Assembly (NCBI GenBank): GCA_028622995.1
Contig: JAJQJQ010000070.1
Location: 434,001 to 498,000 of the forward strand
From: Panagrolaimus kolymaensis
Lineage: Eukaryota; Nematoda; Chromadorea; Rhabditida; Panagrolaimidae
Length of the DNA stretch: 64,000 nucleotides
Direction of reading: 5' to 3'
Shown here: positions 22,956 through 33,230 of the stretch, in pieces
How positions within the stretch are numbered: position 1 is the first letter of the stretch
Layout of the letters: every line of letters begins with the position of its first letter
Program-made: the position numbers and the translations under genes
The notes under the pieces: generated by a model
Told to the model about the DNA's origin: nothing
The model's database searches: none
Seen by the model: only the letters and a program-made list of their open reading frames with translations

Positions 22956-23463
22956 AATTCATTCACCAAATCTTTCTTGCATTTGCTCAAAATATTTAGT
23001 GAAACTGGTCTATTAAAAATATATATGTGCCTTAATCTTGTATTTTAATGAAAGCTATTTTAAGTGATAAAACTAATACTAACAAATAAATCTTGATATT
23101 ACTTGTATTGCTTTTCCATAATTATAAAAGGGTTGAATTTCCTTTATTTTGTTACTTTAATATTTAATTAGTTGCAAAAAAACATTCGAAAAAATATATT
23201 ATTTATTTATGTTCGAATTTAAAAATGATGAAGAGAGTTGAATGTGGCGCGAAGTTGACTGCATTATGCTTACCATATTTATTGAGATGTTTCCTGCTAT
23301 GGAAACGCATTTACGTTCGAAAAACTTTTCTCTCTCTCGCTATTTTAGCCAATTTTAATTTCATATAATTTTAAATCTTTCGTTATTGCTTTGTATTTAC
23401 CTTACTTTTTATTACTAAATTTATCAATTTTAGAAGCCATCTATCGTATTTTCTCGTCTAATG
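22956..23463. other. Intergenic between carrier and arginase 3' ends
   Basis: Contains the carrier 3' UTR (AATAAA near 23086) and a patch with GGCGCGAA near 23247. An ATG at 23225 opens a 47-codon frame rich in Leu, but it has no other support. Confidence 0.35.
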
Positions 23464-23624
23464 CAATGGCTCGAAAATCTGGAGGAAGTTGCAATGCAAT
23501 TACATGTAAGTTTTATAAATGATATTCAAATTGATTTAGTACTTTATTTTTTATTTCACATTATTCATTAGTGTTAGTTAGTAAAATGTTAGTTACGGCT
23601 AAATTTAAGTATTCCACTTTTTGA
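23464..23624 (+). CDS. Candidate 30-residue micro-gene with one intron
   Basis: I do not recognise a family. A TTTTAG acceptor near 23432 precedes an exon ending ACAT|GTAAGT. The ATG at 23464 reads MARKSGGSCNAIT, and joining the AG near 23570 continues as LLVSKMLVTAKFKYSTF with a stop at 23622-23624. Donor, branch-like region and acceptor all look real. The last 20 bases overlap the antisense 3' end of the arginase gene. The exon is also open 5' of the ATG, so the piece could be part of something longer or a non-coding RNA. Confidence 0.25.
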
Positions 23625-24622
23625 AATATATTGATTCAAGAATTTGAACGATCAACTTTTCGGTTATCATATTCGTATCTTTTTCTGGCAAGAATTCAAC
23701 AATTTCGGTTGCTATTAGTCGAGTAACATCCATATCATTTTGAAGATAATGAAGAAATTCTTTTGCAATAATTCCGCCATCTTCAGGTGTTCCAACTGCT
23801 GGTGCATCTTGAGTTCTAAATCCATCCAAATCAATACTTATTCCAAAACCATAGGTATCATTTTTCACAATTTGTAAAGCTTCTTCCATAACATCTTTTA
23901 AACCACGTTTTTGGATATCTGAATCATAGAAAACTGCGACCTAAAAGATTTTAATATAAAATATATATGAAAAATCAATCAATCGATTACCTTGTTCTTT
24001 TCAAGTAAACTTTTTTCATCAGGTTCATAGCTTCGAATTCCAATTAGTGCCAAATTTTGAGGAGGTATTTTAGGTGAAATTCCAAAGATGTTGCTAAGTC
24101 GACGATCGCCATATCTAATAAGATGACTAACAGGAGTACCATGAAGATTACCAGTTTCACTTGTAATAGGAGTATGTGAATCCATATGTGCATCAATCCA
24201 AAGTAATCCTATCTTTCCTTTATGACGATATGAATGAGATACACCACTCCAAGTTCCAATAGCACAGCTATGATCGCCACCAATTACAGCCAAATCTTTG
24301 TTTTTATCAGCAATATCCATAACAGCATTTGCAAGATTTTGTGTCATTGTAACCAAAGCTAAAAAAGAAGGAGAAATTAATGTTGCTGTCCTTTTTTTTT
24401 GTTTGACTTACCTGGAAGAGCTTTGAGTTGTCTTTCTTCGATGGATGTACCTTCAATAATTTTACACCATTTTTGATTTAAATTTGATTGCTTGAAGATT
24501 TTTGATTCTTTCATAACTTGAACAGCTTTTTCACATCCTAGATATCTTCCACCTGCGCCATTAGTACATCCTATAATGTTGAGTAGTTTAGAATTTTTTA
24601 AGAGAATCAGAGAAAGTCGCAT
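23605..24622 (-). CDS. Arginase/ureohydrolase family protein
   Basis: Exons (minus) 24412-24622, 23991-24358 and 23605-23940 give 304 residues, the usual arginase length. Manganese-site motifs are present: GGDHS, DAHMDSH and SIDLDGF, plus HGTPVSH and GTPEDGG. In place of the usual DxDxxDP the third motif reads DLDGFRTQDAP, so the DP pair is displaced. The likely reaction is arginine to ornithine plus urea. The first exon is short and basic/hydrophobic and might be a mitochondrial presequence. The start ATG is 120 bp from the first recognised exon of the PWWP gene on the other strand, which suggests a shared promoter. Confidence 0.88.
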
Positions 24623-24741
24623 TGAGTCAGTGTGTGTGTCAGCTACAATAATGAATAAAAAGTTTTATAAACATTTTGAAAAGCATTCATTTGTTTTTAA
24701 GTTTTATTTGCATATTTTTAATTTTTCATTTTTTTTTTCAG

Positions 24742-26327
24742 CGATTAAGAATGGCGACATTATCTGGGTTCCTTACCGCAAATCTCCAAAATGGCCTGCT
24801 GTGGTATTCTTTTTTTTCTTCACAGATTTTTTTAAAATTATTTCCTTTTTAGGTGAAAAATGTGTATCCAAAGAAAATTACATACTTCTTTTTACCTGAA
24901 CCACAAAATGGCAGACCAGCAACCTTCAAAACCACTCCTAAATCTGCTTCCTTGTTTAAAGAAACAGATACAGTTAGTTTGTTTTTATTTATGGAATTTT
25001 TTCCAATTAAAAATATTTTTTTAGCTGCCAGCAAATGCTAATAAAGATTTGGAAGAAGCTTATAAAGCTGCACTTAGAATAATGAGAGGCGAAATTCAAC
25101 TGCGATGTATTCCCACTAATAATCAACGAAATTCTGAAGCCGATCCTGTTTCTCCATCGACATCAAATACGAGCAGTCTCGCGGATGTTCCTGTTAAAAA
25201 ACCTCGTCAAATGGCTTCAAATGATGCTCAAAACTTTGTTGAATATACCGTAATCCTCGTTGATTCTAAAAAACGTCCAAATTGGCCTGCTTTAGTATGT
25301 TTTTCACTTATTAAAAAAATACAATAAAAAAATAATATTTTAGCTTTTGGAAACTGATACTGAAAATGTTGTTCGACGCTTCCCACTTGCTGAAAATATT
25401 CAATCTGAACGCTTCTCACAAAATTCATGTCACAATGTTACTTATGAAAGAATTGAAGATCTTATTGTTACAAATGATCTTAAAGGATGCCCTGATTACG
25501 TCCGAGCTTTAGTTGCTGCTCAAGAATTTATTGAAAATCCACAAAATTATTTTACTTTTCCTGATGGATATGAATTTTCTCAGAAACCACGTCCTGCTAC
25601 GCGGAATGATCGACGACAATCTAAAAATGATGTGAATATGGATGAAGAAAAAGATGTCAAAAATGTATCAAAAAATAGCCAAAATGGTCTCACTCTTTCT
25701 AATTGTAAGCATTACACTTGAAAATAATATCTCATATCTAATTAATTTTTAGTATCTCTTTCTTCATCTAAAAATGATATATTTAAAGCTATGCTCTCAT
25801 ATGAAGCTCGTGAACATATCGGTGAAATGTTTGCTGGTCAATATGAAAGTCACCGCAATTCCGAATATCGTCGTGCTGAACAAGCAACTGATGCTTCTTT
25901 CTCATATTATTGTGGTATGTTTCCTTATTTTTATATTTTTGAAAGTACGTTTGTCATTATTTTTTTTGCAGGTGATCTTCTTAATTTTGCTGAATTAGAA
26001 ATGGTTGTATCAGAAATTCATAATTGGATAGCACTTTCTCCAAAACTTCCAAAGATGTCTCTTCTTGGTGAAATGCATTATATTTCGAAAGTAGTATTAC
26101 CTGAACTTTGCATTTTTGCATTAGCCCGTATCAATCAAGTTACTCCAGCTGAAGCCGAAATAATATATCAACTTGCTGTTAAAAATAACAGCAGTCCAAT
26201 TTCATCTCCTGCTTCATCAAAACGACAAAATTTACGAACTACATCAGAAACAACTCAACATTCTCCACCTAAAACATCTTTTGAACAATTATTGCGAGCC
26301 GTAAGCATTGAACGATCAAATAACTAA
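24742..26327 (+). CDS. PWWP-type chromatin protein, PWWP3A/MUM1-like (5' exon not found)
   Basis: Exons 24742-24803, 24853-24972, 25025-25294, 25344-25704, 25753-25914 and 25972-26327 form one frame of ~443 residues. The first exon needs one base from an upstream exon, so the true start is not assigned; an SL junction at 24741 would put the first ATG out of frame. A PWWP-like module starts NGDIIWVPYRKSPKWPAVV. A second, weaker copy (VILVDSKKRPNWPALL) follows 120 residues later with its intron in the same place after WPA-V/L. The C-terminal part (YISKVVLPELCIFALARI...) resembles the helical end of MUM1/PWWP3 proteins. A role in chromatin binding is inferred from the fold; the subfamily is tentative. 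Confidence 0.65.
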
Positions 26328-26525
26328 TATTTAAAAGTTTTTATCATTTTTCTTGTACATTTATTAGATTTCTGTTTGGTTTTTATTTTAGTTTTAATTT
26401 CTTTTGTTTCTTTTGCATTTTTGTCTATATAATTCAAAAAACATTATTTGTCATTGTTTATTTTCTATGTTTCTAATAAGCTGTATATCATAATAACCTT
26501 TGGCAGCATCTTTTTCTACGTGATG

Positions 26526-26743
26526 GTCGACTCTAGGGTTGTCGAATTTCCCGGGAAATGGGAAAATGGGGAAATTTCCCGCTACAAACCTTCACAAAGT
26601 CTTACAAAGTTTAACAAAGTTATAGCAACTTTTGTAGAACTTTGTTAGACTTTGTGAAACTTTGTAAGGGTTTGTAGCGGGAAATTTCCCAGGAAAAATC
26701 GGGAATTTCCCGGGAAATCTTTTTTGACAACCCTAGTCGACTC
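26526..26743. mobile_element. hAT-like foldback MITE with 8-bp target-site duplication
   Basis: The element spans 26534-26735 (202 bp). It begins TAGGGTTGTC and ends with the exact complement GACAACCCTA, flanked on both sides by GTCGACTC (26526-26533 and 26736-26743). Eight-base duplications and TAGGG-type ends are characteristic of hAT transposons. The interior is a long imperfect palindrome of CCCGGGAAAT blocks and ACAAAGT-rich arms around a short centre near 26625. No coding capacity, so it is non-autonomous. Confidence 0.85.
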
Positions 26744-26915
26744 CATTGTCATAATTTTACAATAAGAAATAGCGTCCGTAGTAAAATGTCTGCCTTTTTA
26801 TTTGATATGTTCAAATAGAAGCTCGTAAAAATATTTGCTTTTTGTTTGTAAAACCATTCATTCCATTTATTGATGACATAAAAAAATTTATATTCTACCC
26901 GTAAGATAATACATT

Positions 26916-27763
26916 TTAATCAGAATTTGATTGAATATGACGAACATGATTATGACGAATTTCTGCATCTGCTTCACTCTTTTCTTCAAGTAAGGTCAAT
27001 ATCAGAGGCATAACAACGAAGATAAAAATAACAGCAAATATTAAAAGCCAAATATCTAAAAAAAACATTCTAATTAAATGGATTTATTTTAAAGTTAAAG
27101 CTTACTTCTCATGGTAGTATCAGGAGAAGTAGCATCAACAAAATGAAATGCTCCGCCTTCTAAACCAGGTGAAGGCAAGTTTCCTCGTACTTGAGCAACA
27201 TTTGCATCGGTTCTTTCAAGCAGAGCACCAACTTTAGCTCGTCGATTATTTTCATCACTATCTTGATCATTGTCTTCATCCAATAATGGTCGTCGATCAT
27301 CATTAATTCCTGGTGCAGCAAATTTCGAAGCATGATGACGATAAGCCTCAACCTGATTATCACGTTCAGCAGCTAGTCGATCAGCAAAAAAACGACTCAC
27401 AGGGATTTTAATGGCAGGTAAAGCAAATATTTCTTGATCATTGACAATATTGTTTGCACGTTTTAAATCAGGAATCTGAAGAAGAAGAAAATATAATACA
27501 TTTAAAAATTCACAATTTAAATAAGTTACCTGGACAGAATATTGTAAAGCTATTTTATTCAAAGTATCATCAGGTTCAATCTTTCGATCAATTAAAACAC
27601 GAGTTCCTAACCAAGTTGGAGAAGAAGAATCATCATTCTTTTGATAGTTTCCATTTGCATATCCTTGATTGCGGCCACCTCGGGATCGTAATTCTATCAT
27701 ATCATTGGATTCATCAACACTACTTGAAGCAACGGAATTAACTCGAATTAAATGATCTTTCAT
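26916..27763 (-). CDS. LysM-domain single-pass membrane protein (LYSMD3/4-like)
   Basis: Exons (minus) 27530-27763, 27106-27475 and 26916-27055 give 247 residues. A LysM module runs from RKIEPDDTLNKIALQYSVQ through IPDLKRANNI to IKIPVSRF. A hydrophilic linker follows, then a transmembrane segment near the C-terminus (NIWLLIFAVIFIFVVMPLIL) and a short charged tail. This is the layout of LYSMD3/4, which are Golgi or cell-surface proteins. The chosen ATG (27763) lies 2 bases after TTTTCAG, an SL-type acceptor; an in-frame ATG at 27775 would add four residues. Confidence 0.88.
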
Positions 27764-27775
27764 TTCTGAAAACAT

Positions 27776-28191
27776 TTTATCATTTCTAACCATACAAAAA
27801 TAAAAAAAAACCAACTCGGTGGATGCTCGATAATTCAATTATGATTATTTTAGAATATAAAAAGTGAATGGAATAATAAAAAAACAAGAATTAGAAAATT
27901 CCACGTCAAATTGACGAGCCTTGTGGTGCTTTTGTTTGACAAAGAAAGAAACTAGTTGAGCAAAGCAATCCAGCTTTCAAATGAATATAAAAAATTATTT
28001 TCAAAATTCTTGAAACGAATATTACTGTTGTTGGTGGAAAGCTTTTTTCTTTCAAGCTTGCTTCATTCATTAACTTTACCATCATCGATAAAATTACAAT
28101 AATTCATAATTATTTTGCATCCGTGTGTTTTTTTTAATAACAAAATTTTGAAAAAATTATTTATCATTTCAGCCATTTGCTTTTTGAAAAA
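27776..28191. other. Divergent intergenic spacer
   Basis: Between the divergent LysM and isocitrate dehydrogenase genes. It contains the short palindrome CGTCAAATTGACG (27904-27916) and an SL-like acceptor TTTCAG ending at 28172. Nothing else is recognised. Confidence 0.4.
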
Positions 28192-29529
28192 ATGCTCAAA
28201 CGAGGGATTCTGACTCTGTCAGCACGCAATGTTGGCTCCATTTTTCAACGAAATAAACTTTCAACAAATAATGAAATTCGTCGTGTTACAATGATTCCTG
28301 GTGACTTTACAATAAATTTCTAATTTCTATTTCATCTTCAAATTTTTTCCAGGGGACGGTATCGGACCTGAGATCTCTGCAGCTGTTCAAAAAATCTTTG
28401 AAGTTGCTGAAGTTCCAATCGAATGGGATTATGTTGATGTTACACCAGTCAAAGGTCCTGATGGCACTTTTCGCATTCCATCACGATGTATTGAATTAAT
28501 GCACACAAATAAAGTTGGCTTAAAAGGTCCATTAGAAACGCCAATCGGAAAAGGTCATCGCTCACTCAATTTGGCTGTTCGAAAGTAATTTTTTTTTAAA
28601 TGATAGACATAAGATAAAATAAATTATTTTCAGGGAATTCAATCTTTATGCAAACGTCCGCCCTTGCCGTTCTCTCGAAGGACATAAAACACTCTACGAC
28701 AATGTTGATGTTGTTACTATTCGTGAAAATACTGAAGGTGAATATTCTGGTATTGAACATGAGGTTAGTGTTTTACAATCTTTATTTTATAAAAAGTTTT
28801 TTTAGATTGTCGATGGAGTTGTTCAAAGTATTAAGCTTATCACTGAAGATGCATCTCGTCGTGTTTCACGTTATGCATTTGAATATGCTCGTGCTAACAA
28901 TCGTAAACTTGTTACCGTCGTTCATAAAGCCAATATTATGCGAATGTCAGATGGTCTTTTCTTAAGTATGGCCCGCGAACAAGCATCTCAATTTCCTGAC
29001 ATTAAATTCAAAGAAGCATATCTTGATACTGTGTGCCTTAATGTAAGTTTATAAATTTTTATAATGCAGTTATTATTGCTCTTTTTTTAGATGGTTCAAG
29101 ATCCTACACAATACGATGTTCTTGTTATGCCTAATCTTTATGGTGATATTCTCTCTGATTTATGCGCTGGTCTCGTTGGTGGTCTTGGTGTTACACCATC
29201 TGGTAATATTGGAGCCGATGCAGCTGTTTTTGAATCTGTTCATGGAACTGCTCCTGATATCGCTGGTCAAGTAAGAAATTGGATTTTACGGTTAAACTAT
29301 TTTTGTTATCGGATAAATAATTTAGGATAAAGCAAACCCAACTGCTCTCCTTCTTTCTGCTATTATGATGCTCCGTTACATGCATTTGGAATCTTACGCA
29401 AACCGAATTGAACGTGCCTGCTTTGATGCTATTGCCATTGGTGATCAAAAAACTGGAGATTTGGGTGGAAGTGGAACATGCTCATCATTTACAGCTGATA
29501 TTTGTGCTCGCCTTCGTAATAGCCAATAA
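28192..29529 (+). CDS. idha-1: Isocitrate dehydrogenase [NAD] subunit alpha, mitochondrial
   Basis: Exons 28192-28300, 28353-28584, 28634-28763, 28806-29042, 29091-29270 and 29326-29529 give 363 residues (human IDH3A 366). The N-terminus is a basic presequence. Family motifs include [62 protein letters not shown] and [16 protein letters not shown]. It catalyses oxidative decarboxylation of isocitrate to 2-oxoglutarate in the TCA cycle, as the catalytic subunit of an alpha/beta/gamma complex. Confidence 0.98.
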
Positions 29530-29922
29530 AAACAATTTTTGATATATGTAGTAGGATTATTAATTGTAAAATCCTTTTCTCACTAATTAGCTTTCTTTTT
29601 TAATTGTATCGTGCTTTAGTTTAAACTAGAATATTTTCTCATTGATATTCTTGTGTTTATGACACAAGTTTAATAACAAATTTTATTTTTTTTAATCCAT
29701 TTGAATTTCCGGTTTTTAGTAGTATGTAGAATAAATATTATCTTTTATTTAACGTTATTTACACTGTACATAGTTGCTTGAAAGAGATATAAAAAACAAA
29801 AAAAAAAAACATTTTCGATTTATATGATATTCATTTGATATTGTAAAAAGGAGAACCGAGATCATCGTTGTTATAAATTTAGGCAGAGAAATAAGTACAT
29901 ACATAAAAATTTAGTAAACCTT
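29530..29922. other. Convergent 3' flanks
   Basis: AT-rich spacer between the isocitrate dehydrogenase and dipeptidyl peptidase 3' ends, with AATAAA near 29730 and T-rich tracts. No gene is seen. Confidence 0.4.
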
Positions 29923-32900
29923 TCAAATACTAAAACACTCTTCAAAGAAATTACTCAATTTATTATAAAGATGCCAACGACTGCCAGCTAAATTATGTGA
30001 TTCATCAGCATAGATGGCAAGATCAAATTCAACATTTTCGTCGGTTAAAGCTTTAAGAAAAACGGCAGTATTTTGAAAATGAACATTGTCATCTCCGGTT
30101 CCATGAACAAGTAAAAATTTAACATCATGAAATGCAGTAACATTTCTCGTAAGATCTGTCGCTTCATAAGCATCTTCAGATGCCGCTCCCATATATCTCT
30201 CTGTATAAGTTGCATCATAATATTTGAAATGTGAAACTGGAGCAACTGAAGCGGCACAACGGAAGGTTTGCTTATTATCACGCTCGATTGCTTTTGCCGC
30301 AACAAAGCCTTAAAAAATGAAACTTTTGGTGATAATAATAATCATGCATATGATGAAAGCAACAAACCGCCATAGCTCCATCCCCAAATGGCCACCCGTT
30401 GTTTATCCATAAACTTATGCTTTGTTAAAAGTCTACGAATGGTTTCAATTTGATCATCAACTTCTACAGTACCAAAATTTCCATAAAGTGGCGCTTTTTG
30501 TTTCCATCCTCTATTACTAGAACCTCTTCCATCAATAAATACAATGACATATTTAGGATTCGAAGCAAAATAAATATCGATATTATTTGCAAGCCACTCA
30601 GTCGTTACTTTTTGTGTGGAAGGTCCTGCTGAAATTAAGTACATATAATTAAGAGGAATTAAAGGGTAATTAAAAGCGATACCATAAACATCCACAATTA
30701 CAGGATAGCGTCGATCCACTGAACTTGTTTCAACGCCCGGTGGAATAAGCATTTTTACTTGAGATACTATAAACAATTATTTTATTTCCAAAATATTCAA
30801 CGTATAAATTTTTTTTACCAAATCCATTACGTAATGTAATATTTTCAAACCGAACTGTTGGTAAAACACCTGGAAAAGTTCCAGCTTTTTCTAAATAAGG
30901 GTTTCTACCGTATTCTTCTACTGAAATTAATTTTTTTTCAACAATGAAACAGAAAAAGAAAGAAAAAACAAACAATTTGTAAAATTGCTGGAGACAGACG
31001 TTAAAATTACGTGGGGAGTGTTTGGACCTTTACAATTCATAAAAAAATGATCTCCATCATTTGAAAAAGTGCTTTCATGAAAGGTGCAATTTTGAGGCGA
31101 GACATTGCATGTTACACATCGGTCTTGGGCTATTATGTTCTAAAATAATGTTTTGTTCATAAAATTTGGGGGAATGGAAGGATAAAAAGTTGTAAACAAA
31201 CCGGGTTTGCGGAAGCAACATATAAATGTCTTTCAAGAGGGCTTGGAGCTGCAGCGGTGTAATAACTGAAAATTTTAAATTTTTTCCATTCGAACTTTTT
31301 TAAAATGTAATTTGCGATAAACATACATTAAATTATTTTTTGCATCAAAATAATTAATTTTATCAACATCATATTCATTCATAGGAATAAACGCAACTTT
31401 AGCTGTTGCTAAATTAGGCTAAAAGAATTGATTTTAGTTTTAAAAAAATCCATTTTATAACTCTTACAGTAACAGTAATTTTAGTGATTTGAGTGAAAAC
31501 ATTCCCACTTGATTTTTGACTTGGAAGTAAAAGGAAGAAGCTGGTGTTTGTATGAAATTTAATTTCATAATCTTTTGGTTCAGCGAAGAGTTGCATTCCA
31601 GCGATTGTATATCTTTGTTCATAATTCTAAAATCCTCAAAGATATTTACTAAAGATAAATATAGTTTAAAATTCTCACATGGGCGCATTTGCCTGTTTCA
31701 AAGGTGCAAAGCGTAATGGTTGTATGATTTTGATATCGATTTCCCCATGCAGCAACCAAAACATTTTTTCCATAAAGGGTTATCCATCGAGCGGAAAAAA
31801 GATAAGTGCTAAGTGAAGGTTCTCGTACTTCAATAACCATTTTTTTCTGAGTTTCATCTTTTTTATTCCAAATATTGAGGAAAACTTTTGGAAGATTTTG
31901 TGCTCCCGTTTTTGGATATGGAAGCCTCACAGTTTCAGGATATTGCAGTTTTCCATAACGAGGAAATTCAATTTTATCAACCATTGTATCATCGATTGTC
32001 AAATATGCAAGCTGACTTCCATCTTTTGACCACCATAAAGCTTTATTGGATTGAAATATTTCTTCTTCATACAGCCAATCAGCCACTCCATGAAGAACTG
32101 ATTCATTTCCAGTGTTGGTTATTTGTGTAACTGATTTTGTTCCGGGACCATTTTGATAATAAATATTATTTTCATGAACAAAAACCTTTAAAATTAATCA
32201 AACCTAATAATTTATGATTTTTTTTAAAGGGGAAAAACTAACAAAATCATTTCCAGCGGGATTCCAAGCAAGAATTTGAATGTTCTCATCACCAGACTTT
32301 TTTGGTCCAACATTTTCAAAACTTCTAAAAAATAATTTGCAAATTTTAAAGTTTCAATAATAGAGGCTTACGAATCAGTTACATCGTATATTCTAAAAAC
32401 GAGTTTACTCGCTTTCTAAAAATAGAAAAAAATTAAAAGATGCAAAAGAATGAGCAACTAACTTTATGTCCACTGTAACCGGCAACAATATATCGAAGAC
32501 CTGTCGTCACTCCAATAACATTGGGTTTTCCATAACGATACTAAAAAATACTTATATAAAAAATGTCATTTAAAAAATTATTTTATTTAAGTCAGATGTT
32601 TTTAAAAAATGGTTCGATGTTGTTTTTTTAAATGAATTCCCCAAAAAACCACTCAAAAATATTAAAAATTTTAATTTTCTCTAAAAGACTTAAATTTTTT
32701 TTATTAACTTACTAAAGCTTCAGAATCCAACAAAACTTTGGATTCGGGAGGCGTTTTATTGACATTAAGTAATTCAACATGATCGCCATATCGTATAGAT
32801 ATGTGATTATTGTCAACCCAATCCATGGATTCGATGGGTGACATGAATGTTGGTCCAACGACATCTTTCAATTCCATCGGTGTTCCTTCTAAGATAGAAC

Positions 32901-33230
32901 TGGACCCCACTAAAAAAAGCGATTTTAAACTTCAAACAATAAATTTTTTAACAAACTAGGAGTGAAAATTAAAATAGCGATAAAAATCATTGAACATATA
33001 ACAAATATTACTAATAATGCTGTAACAATGCCCTTCCAATTTCGTTCTTGTGGTATTCCACCAACAAGTTCCTGAAATAATGCCGAATCTCGGGATAAAA
33101 AAGCTTGACTACCAATTCCAACCACTGCTGCCCTCACTAATGCGCTTCCGCCACCTTTCAATGAAGATGGTGATGAAGACGTAGCCACTACTACGCTTTG
33201 CCCAGTTGCAGACGTGGCGCGCGCAAACAT
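29923..33230 (-). CDS. DPP IV-family serine peptidase (S9B), type II membrane protein
   Basis: About a dozen exons on the minus strand; the first (below 33230) encodes a cytoplasmic tail and a signal anchor ([19 protein letters not shown]), and the last ends at 29923. The beta-propeller carries the substrate-binding double Glu in DWLYEEEIF. The hydrolase domain has the nucleophile in GWSYGG, the Asp in [10 protein letters not shown] and the His in ADESHNL, so the catalytic triad is complete. The tail motif [15 protein letters not shown] next to the anchor matches vertebrate DPP6/DPP10, which are inactive. C. elegans dpf-1 type is the likely orthologue. A TTTTAAAG acceptor 17 bases before the ATG could take a spliced leader. 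Some central exon borders (about 31.0-31.7 kb) were not checked. Confidence 0.88.

Noticed and set aside
23225..23368. 47-codon frame MMKRVECGAKL...
   Set aside because: No splice or poly(A) context and no family resemblance.
24754..24900. ATG reading MATLSGFLTANL as the start of the PWWP gene
   Set aside because: It is in another frame, and after the first intron it reaches a stop at once; the PWWP frame needs an exon further upstream.
27904..27916. Palindrome CGTCAAATTGACG between the LysM and isocitrate dehydrogenase genes
   Set aside because: Short and isolated; could be a factor site but a chance origin cannot be excluded.
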